A DNA stretch of 64,000 nucleotides from Gammaproteobacteria bacterium (GTDB taxonomy: Bacteria > Pseudomonadota > Gammaproteobacteria > Eutrophobiales > Eutrophobiaceae), in contig WLWS01000004.1 of NCBI GenBank assembly GCA_012103475.1, positions 434,001 through 498,000 of the forward strand, given 5' to 3'. The notes under the pieces were generated by a model, which did no database searches, was not told the DNA's origin, and saw nothing but the letters and a program-made list of their open reading frames with translations. Positions 1 to 8,400 of this stretch are shown here, in pieces. Positions within the stretch are counted from its first letter, which is position 1; the number at the start of each line of letters is the position of its first letter. The translations under genes were made by a program, and so were the position numbers.

Positions 1-1679
1 GCATCTGCAAGACTGACCGCTTCCACTTTTACTAATTTGTCAGTCACCTGCTTTGATACACCGGAAAACATCAATTGAATACCCTTTGCCTCGCAAACGG
101 TTTTAATCTGAGCAAAAGTATTCAACGCGGAAATGTCTACGCCAGTGACCCGTCGCATATCCATTAACAGGAATTGTCGTTCACCATCTGCTGTCAATTC
201 ATCTTCAACAATTTTATCCAGAATCGCATTCGCAGAACCAAAAAACAGAAAACCACGAAGACTATAAACAACTGCTGCCCCACTCTTGTTATTCAACAAC
301 TCATTACTCTGATTCGCGCGTTCGACGGAACTGCGTAGAATTTTGAGAGAGCGTCTGGCTTCAATCGCACTTATCATGCTGTAGCGAACAACGAAAAGCA
401 GCACCGTTAAAATAATGCCAACGACAATGCCGGGCATAAAACCGAAAACAATTACTGTGCCCAGAATCACATAGATAATCGCGAAGTCAGTGATATTAAA
501 ACCTCGCGTATTACGATAAGCCCAGTCGAATAAAGTCTGAAAAGCAAACAGGAAAATCAGGATGCTGACGATAAGTTTTGGCAGAAAAGTGACGATCGCT
601 CCACCAAATATAATCACCAGCATGCCTACTCCGCTGGAAGTTAACTGGAGCCAGCGACTGCTTGCACCAAATTCCCGATACATCGAAGTGGCGACAACGT
701 CGGTGTAGGTAGGTGGCGCAAAACAAATTGCAGAAAAACCATTCGCTACGCCCACATTCTGAAATTCATCTCCAATGCTAATGGTCTCACTACTATCTGC
801 TTTCAATGCAGTTAAGGTCATCGAGGCATAGAGCACCGTCAAAAAAACAATAGTCAGCATCTGTGGCAAGACCGTCGCGATGAATGTCCAGTCAATGTCA
901 TTGAGTGAGAGCACACTAAGCATGCTCCAGGCACCACCTTCTGATTCGACTACATCAAATAGCCAGCCCTGAGCAACCTGCTCCTGCTGGGAGAGTTCTG
1001 TAAAGTAGACCAGCAGATAGTAAGTAATCGTTACGAGAACGATCGCTGCAGGCAGAATCCAGAACTTGTCAAACCGGTCCATACACCAGACCAGCACCGC
1101 ACCGGCAACGATGGCCAGAGAAAGATGCAAGAGCTCATTATTTGCAAGATCACTTAGTAGCGAAGAGCCAATACTTACGCCAGCAGCGACATCAAAACCC
1201 GCATCCAGAATTAACCAGCCGACACTGGTCATAAATCCACAGACGACAGGGAATGGCAGGAGTTCAAGCAGTTTGGACAGACGATAGCGTCCGACGAGGT
1301 AACAGCTAAGTGCGAAACCCGATGAGGTCAACGCAATAATACAGAGCAAGGTTGCCAAACCGCGTGAACCAGCCGCCTCCGCGCCCATGTAGCTCACCAT
1401 AATAGCCGCAATAGCGCCGATGATGACAACGGCCTGATCATCTAGATTGGCAATGTGGAGAGGATCTTTACTAAGCAAAGCAACAGAAAGGCTGGCCAGA
1501 ATCCAACCCAGCAGGCAGGCGAGAATGCCAACAGGGAGAAAAACAGAAAGTGTGCCGGAAAAAATTATTGAGGCAAAAACATAACACCACAGGGACATGT
1601 CCAGTCCGTCAGTAATGCCCAGAGTGATATCGGTCGTGAGGTGTTTTGATCGAAACCCGTTTTTTTGGAGGGCGACCAT
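1..1679 (-). CDS. SulP-family anion transporter with STAS domain, partial and frameshifted
   Basis: The gene runs off the left edge. The reading frame shows many hydrophobic helices typical of SulP/SLC26 transporters and then a C-terminal STAS domain (about 1-280), with a STAS-like core LLMDMRRVTGVDISALNTF. It probably moves an inorganic anion across the inner membrane; the substrate cannot be told. The N-terminal part is broken. The conserved-looking segment CYVFASIIF is in a different frame from the continuing SGTLSVFLPVGIL, and the switch falls in a run of seven A (1559-1565, + strand). A second frame change is suggested near 1620, between TTDITL (frame of the ATG at 1679) and GITDGL. The two shifts cancel. 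Alternatives are assembly indels or a start at the ATG at 1599 with one shift. Family call is firm; integrity is uncertain. Confidence 0.75.
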   Translation of the reverse strand, partial: MVALQKNGFRSKHLTTDITLGITDGLDMSLWCYVFASIIFSGTLSVFLPVGILACLLGWILASLSVALLSKDPLHIANLDDQAVVIIGAIAAIMVSYMGAEAAGSRGLATLLCIIALTSSGFALSCYLVGRYRLSKLLELLPFPVVCGFMTSVGWLILDAGFDVAAGVSIGSSLLSDLANNELLHLSLAIVAGAVLVWCMDRFDKFWILPAAIVLVTITYYLLVYFTELSQQEQVAQGWLFDVVESEGGAWSMLSVLSLNDIDWTFIATVLPQMLTIVFLTVLYASMTLTALKADSSETISIGDEFQNVGVANGFSAICFAPPTYTDVVATSMYREFGASSRWLQLTSSGVGMLVIIFGGAIVTFLPKLIVSILIFLFAFQTLFDWAYRNTRGFNITDFAIIYVILGTVIVFGFMPGIVVGIILTVLLFVVRYSMISAIEARRSLKILRSSVERANQSNELLNNKSGAAVVYSLRGFLFFGSANAILDKIVEDELTADGERQFLLMDMRRVTGVDISALNTFAQIKTVCEAKGIQLMFSGVSKQVTDKLVKVEAVSLAD

Positions 1680-1691
1680 ATTATCCGCAAT

Positions 1692-1731
1692 AAAAAAACA
1701 GCCGGGATGAAATCGCCTGATTCATCCCGGC
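1692..1731 (-). terminator. Rho-independent terminator after the lipoprotein gene
   Basis: An 11-bp perfect stem (1701-1711 with 1721-1731, arm GCCGGGATGAA) encloses a 9-base loop. On the minus strand it is followed by seven T (1692-1698). It lies just 3' of the lipoprotein gene ending at 1746 and just upstream of the SulP gene, so the latter needs its own promoter or read-through. Confidence 0.85.
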
Positions 1732-1745
1732 CTTTATACAACTAT

Positions 1746-2153
1746 TTACATATTGTCCTTCATCATATTTTTTGCATCTTCCATCATTTTCTTCTTGGCA
1801 TCTTCCATCGAATCTTCACCGGTCATCTCCATGGCGGTGTCTTCTGCCATTTCTTTTGCCTTATCCATCATCTCGTCTTCATTTTCAGCAATGTATTCTT
1901 TTGCCGCATCCATAGCGTCATCCATCATACCCTCAGACTCTTCAACAATAGACTCAGGTGTCTTCACGACTTCACCATCGATCACGCTTGTTTCTTCTTC
2001 CATTTGCTCAACAACTGCTTCGACCTCAGTTTCAACAGCAGCGGCGGCACTTTCCATTTTCTTTTCCATTGGAGCTGGTGCGGCAGCCTTATCGTCTCCA
2101 CCACATGCACTCAGGCAAAGAATGCAGAAAATACTAACTAATTGAATTTTCAT
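1746..2153 (-). CDS. Small acidic, Met/Glu-rich lipoprotein
   Basis: The 135-residue product begins with a lipoprotein signal (MKIQLVSIFCILCLSAC) ending in a lipobox LSAC followed by GG, so it should be lipid-anchored in the envelope. The mature part is strongly acidic, rich in Glu, Asp, Met, Ala and Lys, with repeated EMMDKAKEMAED-like heptads that suggest a helical or coiled-coil rod. I prefer the ATG at 2153, which has GGGGAA eight bases upstream, over the ATG five codons earlier. A rho-independent terminator follows directly, so it is probably monocistronic. No function is recognised. Long open frames on the opposite strand are shadows of its biased codons. Confidence 0.75.
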   Translation of the reverse strand: MKIQLVSIFCILCLSACGGDDKAAAPAPMEKKMESAAAAVETEVEAVVEQMEEETSVIDGEVVKTPESIVEESEGMMDDAMDAAKEYIAENEDEMMDKAKEMAEDTAMEMTGEDSMEDAKKKMMEDAKNMMKDNM

Positions 2154-2271
2154 ATTTTTATTCCCCATACTTTAGTTATATAGTTTTTACCAAGGTAAAA
2201 CGGTATTTGTACGCTGAAAGCGTAAATTAATCAATCACTAACGTACTTGCTCAACATTTTCATCGCTGCTC

Positions 2272-3036
2272 TCACTTTTTAAGGTCAAGTTGCACCGGAC
2301 AATGATCCGAGCCCATCACATCATTCAAAATATCGGCCTTTTTGATCTCTCCGGCGAGTGTCGGTGAACTCAAAAAGTAATCTATTCTCCATCCCACATT
2401 CTTGGCCCGGGCTCCGGCACGATAACTCCACCAACTGTATTTCACATCTTCCGGTTTTTTGTAACGAAAGGTATCAATGAAATCAGCCGCGACAATATTA
2501 TTCATTCCGTCTATCTCTTCCTGCATGTAACCCGCACTTTTGTTGTAGTTCGGTTTGGGGCGAGCCAGATCAATATCCCGGTGCGCTACATTCAGATCGC
2601 CACAGACAATAACGGGTTTTTGTTTTTCAAGTTTCCGGATATAGCTCAGAAAATCCTTATCCCATTGCTGACGATATGCAAGACGTTTCAATTCACTACC
2701 TGAATTTGGCGTGTACACTGTCACCAGAATATAATTGTCATACTCCGCTGCGATAACACGGCCTTCCTGATCGTGTTCCTCAATGCCAATATCGTAACTG
2801 ACCGCTATGGGTTCTTTTTTAGTCAGGATTGCTGTTCCCGAGTACCCTTTCTTGACTGCCGAGTTTGAATAAATATGGTAACCATCGATCGTCTCCAGCG
2901 CTTCGAGCACCTGATCATCCTGCGCCTTGGTTTCCTGCAGACATAACACATCTGTTTTCATTGCCTTCAAAGAAGACGGAAAATCCTTCTTCATTACTGC
3001 CCGAATCCCATTCACATTCCACGACACTAAACGCAT
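2272..3036 (-). CDS. xth: Exodeoxyribonuclease III
   Basis: The 254-residue protein belongs to the exonuclease III / AP endonuclease family (Mg-dependent endonuclease/exonuclease/phosphatase fold), which cleaves abasic sites and removes 3' blocks in base excision repair. Visible motifs are the N-terminal MRLVSWNVNGIRA, LCLQETKAQDD (metal-binding Glu), CGDLNVAHRDIDLARP (catalytic Asp and Asn) and the C-terminal GSDHCPVQLDL (catalytic Asp-His). Length fits the family. The start at 3036 has GGAGAG upstream and places the SWNVNG motif at the N-terminus; the longer frame to 3093 adds an unrelated leader. It is 20 bases downstream of the MarR gene and could be co-transcribed with it. Confidence 0.93.
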   Translation of the reverse strand: MRLVSWNVNGIRAVMKKDFPSSLKAMKTDVLCLQETKAQDDQVLEALETIDGYHIYSNSAVKKGYSGTAILTKKEPIAVSYDIGIEEHDQEGRVIAAEYDNYILVTVYTPNSGSELKRLAYRQQWDKDFLSYIRKLEKQKPVIVCGDLNVAHRDIDLARPKPNYNKSAGYMQEEIDGMNNIVAADFIDTFRYKKPEDVKYSWWSYRAGARAKNVGWRIDYFLSSPTLAGEIKKADILNDVMGSDHCPVQLDLKK

Positions 3037-3056
3037 AAACTTACTCTCCAGGTTAA

Positions 3057-3482
3057 TTAAACACTCGCTAATTCTTTTTTTATCGCTCCACACAGCACCA
3101 TCAGGCGAATCGCTTCTTTATCACTGAGACCCGTCGCACAAAAGGCCCGCTCGCTGGCTTTGAGCGCCTGTCGTCCAATCTTGCGACCCGCACTGGTCAG
3201 AACGATTCTCTTTTTACGTTCATCCACATCTTCAGACTGCCGCTCAATATACCCGTTTGTTTCCAGTCTTTTCAGCAAAGGGCTCAGTGTGGCGTTGCCA
3301 ATACCGGTTTCTTCGGCAATTTTGCTGATCATCAGACCATCGTTTTCCCACAGAGCCATCATCACCACATATTGGGGATAAGTCAGATTTAGCGGCTGTA
3401 ACAAAGACTTATAGGCCTGAGTAACTGCTCTGGAGGTGGAATACAGGCTGTAGCACAGCTGTTCTTTAAGTTTCGGCCCCAT
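3057..3482 (-). CDS. MarR-family regulator, OhrR-like
   Basis: The 141-residue winged-helix protein has a MarR fold: the recognition region KIAEETGIGNATLSPLLKRLE and the wing DVDERKKRIVLTSAGR. Its N-terminus QLCYSLYSTSR resembles the reactive-cysteine region of OhrR peroxide sensors, with Cys10 in the sensing position, so a thiol-redox repressor is likely. It is divergent from the cytochrome P460 gene. A 13/16 match to the perfect palindrome at 3565-3580 lies 24 bases upstream of its own start, which suggests autoregulation and control of the P460 gene. The start has AGGATGG upstream. The signal sensed is not known. Confidence 0.88.
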   Translation of the reverse strand: MGPKLKEQLCYSLYSTSRAVTQAYKSLLQPLNLTYPQYVVMMALWENDGLMISKIAEETGIGNATLSPLLKRLETNGYIERQSEDVDERKKRIVLTSAGRKIGRQALKASERAFCATGLSDKEAIRLMVLCGAIKKELASV

Positions 3483-3505
3483 GACTTAGCCATCCTTTTG
3501 AGTTT

Positions 3506-3521
3506 AATTCGTACACTAAAT
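3506..3521. promoter_or_regulatory. Probable MarR operator, degenerate copy
   Basis: AATTCGTACACTAAAT matches the perfect palindrome at 3565-3580 at 13 of 16 positions and lies 24 bases upstream of the marR-type start. Autoregulation is inferred. Confidence 0.55.
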
Positions 3522-3564
3522 ATTTGTATTCTGATTTTAGCTCGCCTATACTTCGCTTTACAAT

Positions 3565-3580
3565 ATTTCGTGCACGAAAT
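3565..3580. promoter_or_regulatory. Perfect 16-bp palindrome, probable MarR operator
   Basis: ATTTCGTGCACGAAAT is a perfect inverted repeat in the divergent promoter region, 33 bases upstream of the P460 ATG. With the second copy it puts one site in front of each divergent gene. Confidence 0.7.
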
Positions 3581-3613
3581 AATATTACTGAAAATAATTG
3601 AGGAGCCAGACAA

Positions 3614-4126
3614 ATGAGCAAGATAATCGCAGCCATTCTTACACTTGGAATCAGTCTTATCGCTGTCGCCGGAGGAAATCCAGAGCATGTGCAACTACCA
3701 CAAGACTATAAAAGCGAATACACAAACTATGACACACGTACTCGCAGTAATGGCAAACAGGTAGCGGTTCTCTACGCAAACAAAGCGGCAATTGATTCCG
3801 CATCTGATTCTTCGCTTGCTGAAGGTTCAACCATCATCATGGAAATCTATAAAAAGAAAATGGATGAAAACGGCAAGGCAATGATGGACGCCAATGGTTT
3901 ATTTGAAAAAGGTAAGTTCGCCGCCATCGCGGTGATGGAGAAACGCGCAAACTGGGATGCCGGTTTTGATGCGGCACACCGCTCAGGAGACTGGGGTTTT
4001 GCAATCTACAACACAGACGGAACTGTCAAAGAAAACAAACTCGATTGCGCCAGCTGTCATGTTCCACTAAGCAGTCAGGATCACCTGTTTTCACATTCCA
4101 GCCTGCTCGACTTTATTAAAAAATAG
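3614..4126 (+). CDS. Cytochrome P460-family periplasmic haem protein
   Basis: The 170-residue precursor has a signal peptide (MSKIIAAILTLGISLIAVAGG) and a single c-type haem motif CASCH near the C-terminus (about residues 148-152), in the arrangement of cytochrome P460 / DUF6-like haem proteins. The family includes hydroxylamine-oxidising P460 and many uncharacterised periplasmic members; the substrate here is unknown. Start has GAGGAG upstream. It is divergent from the OhrR-like regulator and shares an operator region with it, so redox or peroxide induction is a reasonable inference. A bidirectional terminator follows. Confidence 0.82.
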   Translation: MSKIIAAILTLGISLIAVAGGNPEHVQLPQDYKSEYTNYDTRTRSNGKQVAVLYANKAAIDSASDSSLAEGSTIIMEIYKKKMDENGKAMMDANGLFEKGKFAAIAVMEKRANWDAGFDAAHRSGDWGFAIYNTDGTVKENKLDCASCHVPLSSQDHLFSHSSLLDFIKK

Positions 4127-4137
4127 CAAAGATCTTT

Positions 4138-4193
4138 AGAGTATCAGGCAAAGCTCCTTAACCCGACAAGGTGCTTTGTCCGATACTCTTTAT
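4138..4193. terminator. Bidirectional hairpin terminator between convergent genes
   Basis: Arms AGAGTATC...CAAAGC (4138-4154) and GCTTTG...GATACTCT (4173-4189) pair over 14 of 17 positions with an 18-base loop, followed on the + strand by TTTATT. It sits between the P460 gene and the convergent cupin gene. Confidence 0.7.
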
Positions 4194-4660
4194 TCATCCA
4201 CATCAAATGGGACCGCAAGAATCAATATATCTTCATCTCCCACACTTCGAGCCGTATGTCCTTTTCCAGTGGTATCTTCAACCAGAACGATATCACCGGC
4301 TTTGAATCTCCTTGTTTCACCATCGCTTACGACAATTTCAGAAATCCCGGAAAGATGAAACAGAAACTGTTTACGAATAGCAGTGTGCCAGTCGCCAAAA
4401 TACCCGGGTGGTGCAGAAAATAAGGTTGCCGTAGCAGCCTGGTAGGTTTTTGAAAGACCAAGTTTCGGTTCCGGCTGTGCGTAACTGCCCAGCGCCATGG
4501 GTATCTCGCCGGATGAAAAATGAGAATCACCGTTTTCATCGACAACGATTCGTGTGTATTGAACATTCTCTGGCTGCTGTGTTGAACTTTCTTCCGCATG
4601 CGTATTTGCGACTCCGATACACAAGCTCATAAACAATAGTATTTGAGTTAATCTGGACAT
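4190..4660 (-). CDS. Exported cupin-domain protein
   Basis: The 156-residue precursor has a signal peptide cleaving near THAEES. The C-terminal half is a cupin barrel: GYFGDWHTAIRKQFLFHLSG followed by GDIVLVEDTTGKGHTARSVG, giving His residues in the usual metal-binding places. The reaction is not identifiable from sequence. It is convergent with the P460 gene. Confidence 0.72.
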   Translation of the reverse strand: MSRLTQILLFMSLCIGVANTHAEESSTQQPENVQYTRIVVDENGDSHFSSGEIPMALGSYAQPEPKLGLSKTYQAATATLFSAPPGYFGDWHTAIRKQFLFHLSGISEIVVSDGETRRFKAGDIVLVEDTTGKGHTARSVGDEDILILAVPFDVDE

Positions 4661-4721
4661 TGATTTTTCACTCCTGGCTGCCTGGTTTGAAGAATATAAT
4701 TATCTTTCAGAGAACAGGTAA

Positions 4722-5336
4722 TTATCCCACCATGCCCTCAATCTCCGAGAAATGCCGGATATATATATCCGTATACTCCGGCCAGGTTTGATCACCTCCG
4801 CCGGCATGATGAATAGTAGTCACACCGGCGCTTTTGCCGGACTGTAAATCATAAAGATAGTCACCTACCATCACTGTATCTTCCGCATCTGCCTGCCATA
4901 AGTCGAGCAAATAATGAATCCCTTCGGGCGAGGGTTTTGGTGTGGCAACATCTCGATCCACAATATGCTCAAGCGAAAACAGATGGTCAATTTCACAGGC
5001 CTTTAGTGTTTCAATAACGACCGGCATCACGTTACGGGTAAAAATACCGAGCCGCGCTCCACGCGATGCCAGTTTCTCGAGCAAAGACCGACTGCCATCC
5101 ATAATCGTTGCCTTGGCGGCAAAGTGAGATTCGATTTCGTTCAAGCGTTGCCAAAGGGGAGCCGCTTGCTTTACTGGCATAGCATTCAGTGCCTCCAGTA
5201 TGGGCACATCGGGCTCAAGACCTAGTTCCGAACGGATATAAGCGAAGTCATGTACGCTTTTAGTCAGCGTGCCGTCCATATCAAATATCCAGTGCTGACG
5301 CTCGTCTAAGCGGAATTCCTGCCAGGTAGTATTAAT
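4722..5336 (-). CDS. HAD-superfamily hydrolase, probable ATT start
   Basis: The protein is a HAD-IA phosphatase of the phosphoglycolate-phosphatase kind: WIFDMDGTLT (nucleophile Asp and acid/base Asp), GIFTRN (motif II), KPSPEG (motif III Lys) and VMVGDYLYDLQSG (motif IV). The only ATG (5279) would begin inside DMDGT and remove the nucleophile. The frame extends upstream to a TAA and contains no ATG, GTG or TTG. The best candidate is ATT at 5336, preceded by GGAAGGAAAAG, giving 204 residues. The substrate is unknown. Its 5' end faces the divergent lhr gene. Confidence 0.8.
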   Translation of the reverse strand: MNTTWQEFRLDERQHWIFDMDGTLTKSVHDFAYIRSELGLEPDVPILEALNAMPVKQAAPLWQRLNEIESHFAAKATIMDGSRSLLEKLASRGARLGIFTRNVMPVVIETLKACEIDHLFSLEHIVDRDVATPKPSPEGIHYLLDLWQADAEDTVMVGDYLYDLQSGKSAGVTTIHHAGGGDQTWPEYTDIYIRHFSEIEGMVG

Positions 5337-5426
5337 GTCTTTTCCTTCCCATCTTTAGCTTCAAAATATTCACCTTCCTGCCCCTTTTCACGGGATCGAC
5401 CGGCCTCAGTGTTATATCATAAGTAA

Positions 5427-8400
5427 ATGATAACTGCCCTCTTCCACCCTGCTGTCAGCAGCTGGTTTGAACAAACCTTTAGCAAGCCAACACCAGCACA
5501 AGCGCAGGCCTGGCCAGCCATTAAAGACGGCACACATACTTTAATTGCAGCTCCTACGGGCAGCGGTAAAACGCTGGCAGCTTTCCTGTCTGCCATCGAC
5601 GATCTGGTCAAAGAAGGACTGCAACATGGCCTTAACGATGAGACCTATGTGCTTTACGTCTCGCCTTTAAAAGCACTATCCAATGACATACAGAAAAACC
5701 TGCAGGAACCCTTGCAAGGCATTGCCGATAACTTACTCGAACAACAATTACCGCCGGTAAATATCCGTGCAGCCGTTCGCACCGGCGACACGCCGCAAAG
5801 TGAACGCACGAAAATGCGTAAAACACCGCCGCATATATTAGTCACCACTCCGGAGTCATTATTTATATTGCTCACCAGTGACTCCGGCCGCGAGATGTTA
5901 AAGACTGTTCGTACTGTCATCGTTGATGAAATCCACGCACTGGCCGCAAACAAACGTGGCACCCATTTGTCTTTGTCCCTGGAGCGTCTACAAGCACTAA
6001 GTAATCAGCCAATAACAAAAATAGGCTTATCCGCAACACAGGAACCCATTGAAGAAGTGGCAAGATTTCTGGTCGGTAATAGAGAGGAACACTGCAACAT
6101 CATCGACAGTGGTCATGTACGCAAAAGAGATCTCGCTATCGAGATCCCCGGCTCGCCGCTTGAAGCCGTCATGTCCGGCGAAGTCTGGCAGGAACTCTAT
6201 CAGCGTCTTGAGGAGTTAATAGAAGAACACAATACAACATTAATTTTCGTCAACACCCGCCGACTGGCAGAACGTGCCGCCCGTTTCCTCGCTGAACGCC
6301 TTGGTGAAGAGCATGTCACCGCTCACCACGGCAGCCTCGCCAAAGAACATCGTCTGAATGCTGAACAACGACTAAAGCGCGGTGAACTAAAAGCATTAGT
6401 GGCAACCGCCTCATTAGAACTCGGCATCGACATTGGCGACATTGATCTGGTTTGCCAGCTAGGCTCACCCAAATCCATCTCGGGCTTCTTACAAAGAGCA
6501 GGTCGCGCCGGACATCAGGTAGACGCCACTCCAAAAGCTCGTCTGTTTCCCTTAACAAGAGACGATCTACTCGAATGCACGGCGATACTCGATGCAGTTC
6601 GGAGAGACGAACTGGATCAACTGAAGGTACCGAGCGGTCATCTGGATGTGCTCTCACAACAGATCATCGCTGAAGTCGCCTGTCAGGATTGGCAGGAAGA
6701 TGAATTGTATAGCCAGATTCGAAGCGCCTATCCCTTCCGTGAATTACAACGTGAACAATTCAGTGATGTGATCACGATGTTGGCAGAAGGTTTCTCCACT
6801 CGAAGAGGACGAAAGAGTCGTTATGTACATTACGATGCGGTCAACAAACAAATAAAGGCCAGAAAAGGCGCAAAACTGACCGCCGTTACCAATGGCGGCG
6901 CGATACCGGATCAGTTTGACTACGAGGTCATCATGGAACCGGAAGGTCACTTCATCGGTACGCTGAATGAAGACTTCGCCTTTGAATCCCTGCCCGGTGA
7001 TATTTTTCAGCTGGGTAATACTTCCTATCGAATCCTAAGAGTCGAGCAGGGCAAAGTGCGGGTACAAGATGCCCAGGGCCAGCCACCGAATATCCCCTTC
7101 TGGTTCGGCGAAGCACCCGGACGCTCCGATGCTTTAAGCCATGCGGTCTCGCGTCTAAGAGAAACCATCAATGACAAGCTACAACACGGTATGGACGCCG
7201 CACAAAACTGGTTAGTCGACGATGTCAACCTGAACGAAGCCGTGGCCTCACAACTGGTTACCTATCTTGCCGCGACACAGGCAGCACTCGGACGTATCCC
7301 CACGCAAAAGGATATCGTTTTCGAACGCTTCTTTGATGAAACCGGCGACCAACACCTGGTCATCCATTCGTCCTATGGTTCAAGAGTCAATCGTGCCTGG
7401 GGCCTGGGCATGCGCAAACGTTTTTGCAAACAATTCAATTTTGAATTGCAGGCCGCCGCGCTGGAAGACTCCATCGTCATCTCGCTCGGCGCCACCCACA
7501 GCTTCCCACTGGAAGATGCAACCCACTTTGTCCATTCCAATTCGATTAAAGAGGTTGTCACCCAGGCCATGTTACCCGCACCAATGTTCCCAACTCATTG
7601 GCGATGGAACGCGACAACGGCACTGGCCGTGAGACGCAACAACGCGGGTAAAAAAGTCCCGCCCATATTTCAACGTTCAGATGCCGAGGATTTAATGGCC
7701 GTTGTCTTTCCCGATCAAATTGCCTGTCAGGACAACATCACAGGTGAACGCGAGATACCAAAGCATCCATTAGTCGACCAAACAGTGGATGATTGTCTGA
7801 ATGACCTGATGGACATTGAAACATTGACAAACATCCTAAAAAAGATAGAGGCAAAGGAAATCAACATTCATTGTTGCGATCTAAGCGGCCCCTCACCACT
7901 GGCATCGGAAATACTCACCGCCCGTCCTTATGCCTTTCTTGATGATGCACCAGCAGAAGAACGGCGCACACAGGCAGTCACAGCAAGACGCTTCATGGAT
8001 CCAACAGAAGCATCAGAACTAGGCAAACTAAAACCCGAAGCCATCAAACAAGTATGCATAGAAGCCTGGCCAGACATAAGAAACGCAGATGAATTGCATG
8101 ATGCCCTGATGGTACTTGGCATCATGACCGATGCGGAAGTAAAAGGAGACAACCCAACACAACAAGATTCAACAACCTTTATGCAAACACTGCTAAAGGA
8201 CAAACGCGCCACACAGTTAACAACAGGCAAACAAACACTCTGGGTCTGCGCCGAACGCCTGCCACTGGCACAAACCATATTCAGCGAAGCCAAACTGAAT
8301 CCAGAAATTGAAGCTGCCGGAGCAGCAGCAACGAAGGATTGGAACAAAGAACACACCTTAATAGAACTGGTACGCGCCCGACTCGAAGGCTTAGGTCCGA

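Noticed and set aside
1665..2145. Long open frames on the + strand over the lipoprotein gene
   Set aside because: They arise from the Glu/Met/Ala-rich codons of the minus-strand gene and have no family or ribosome-site support.
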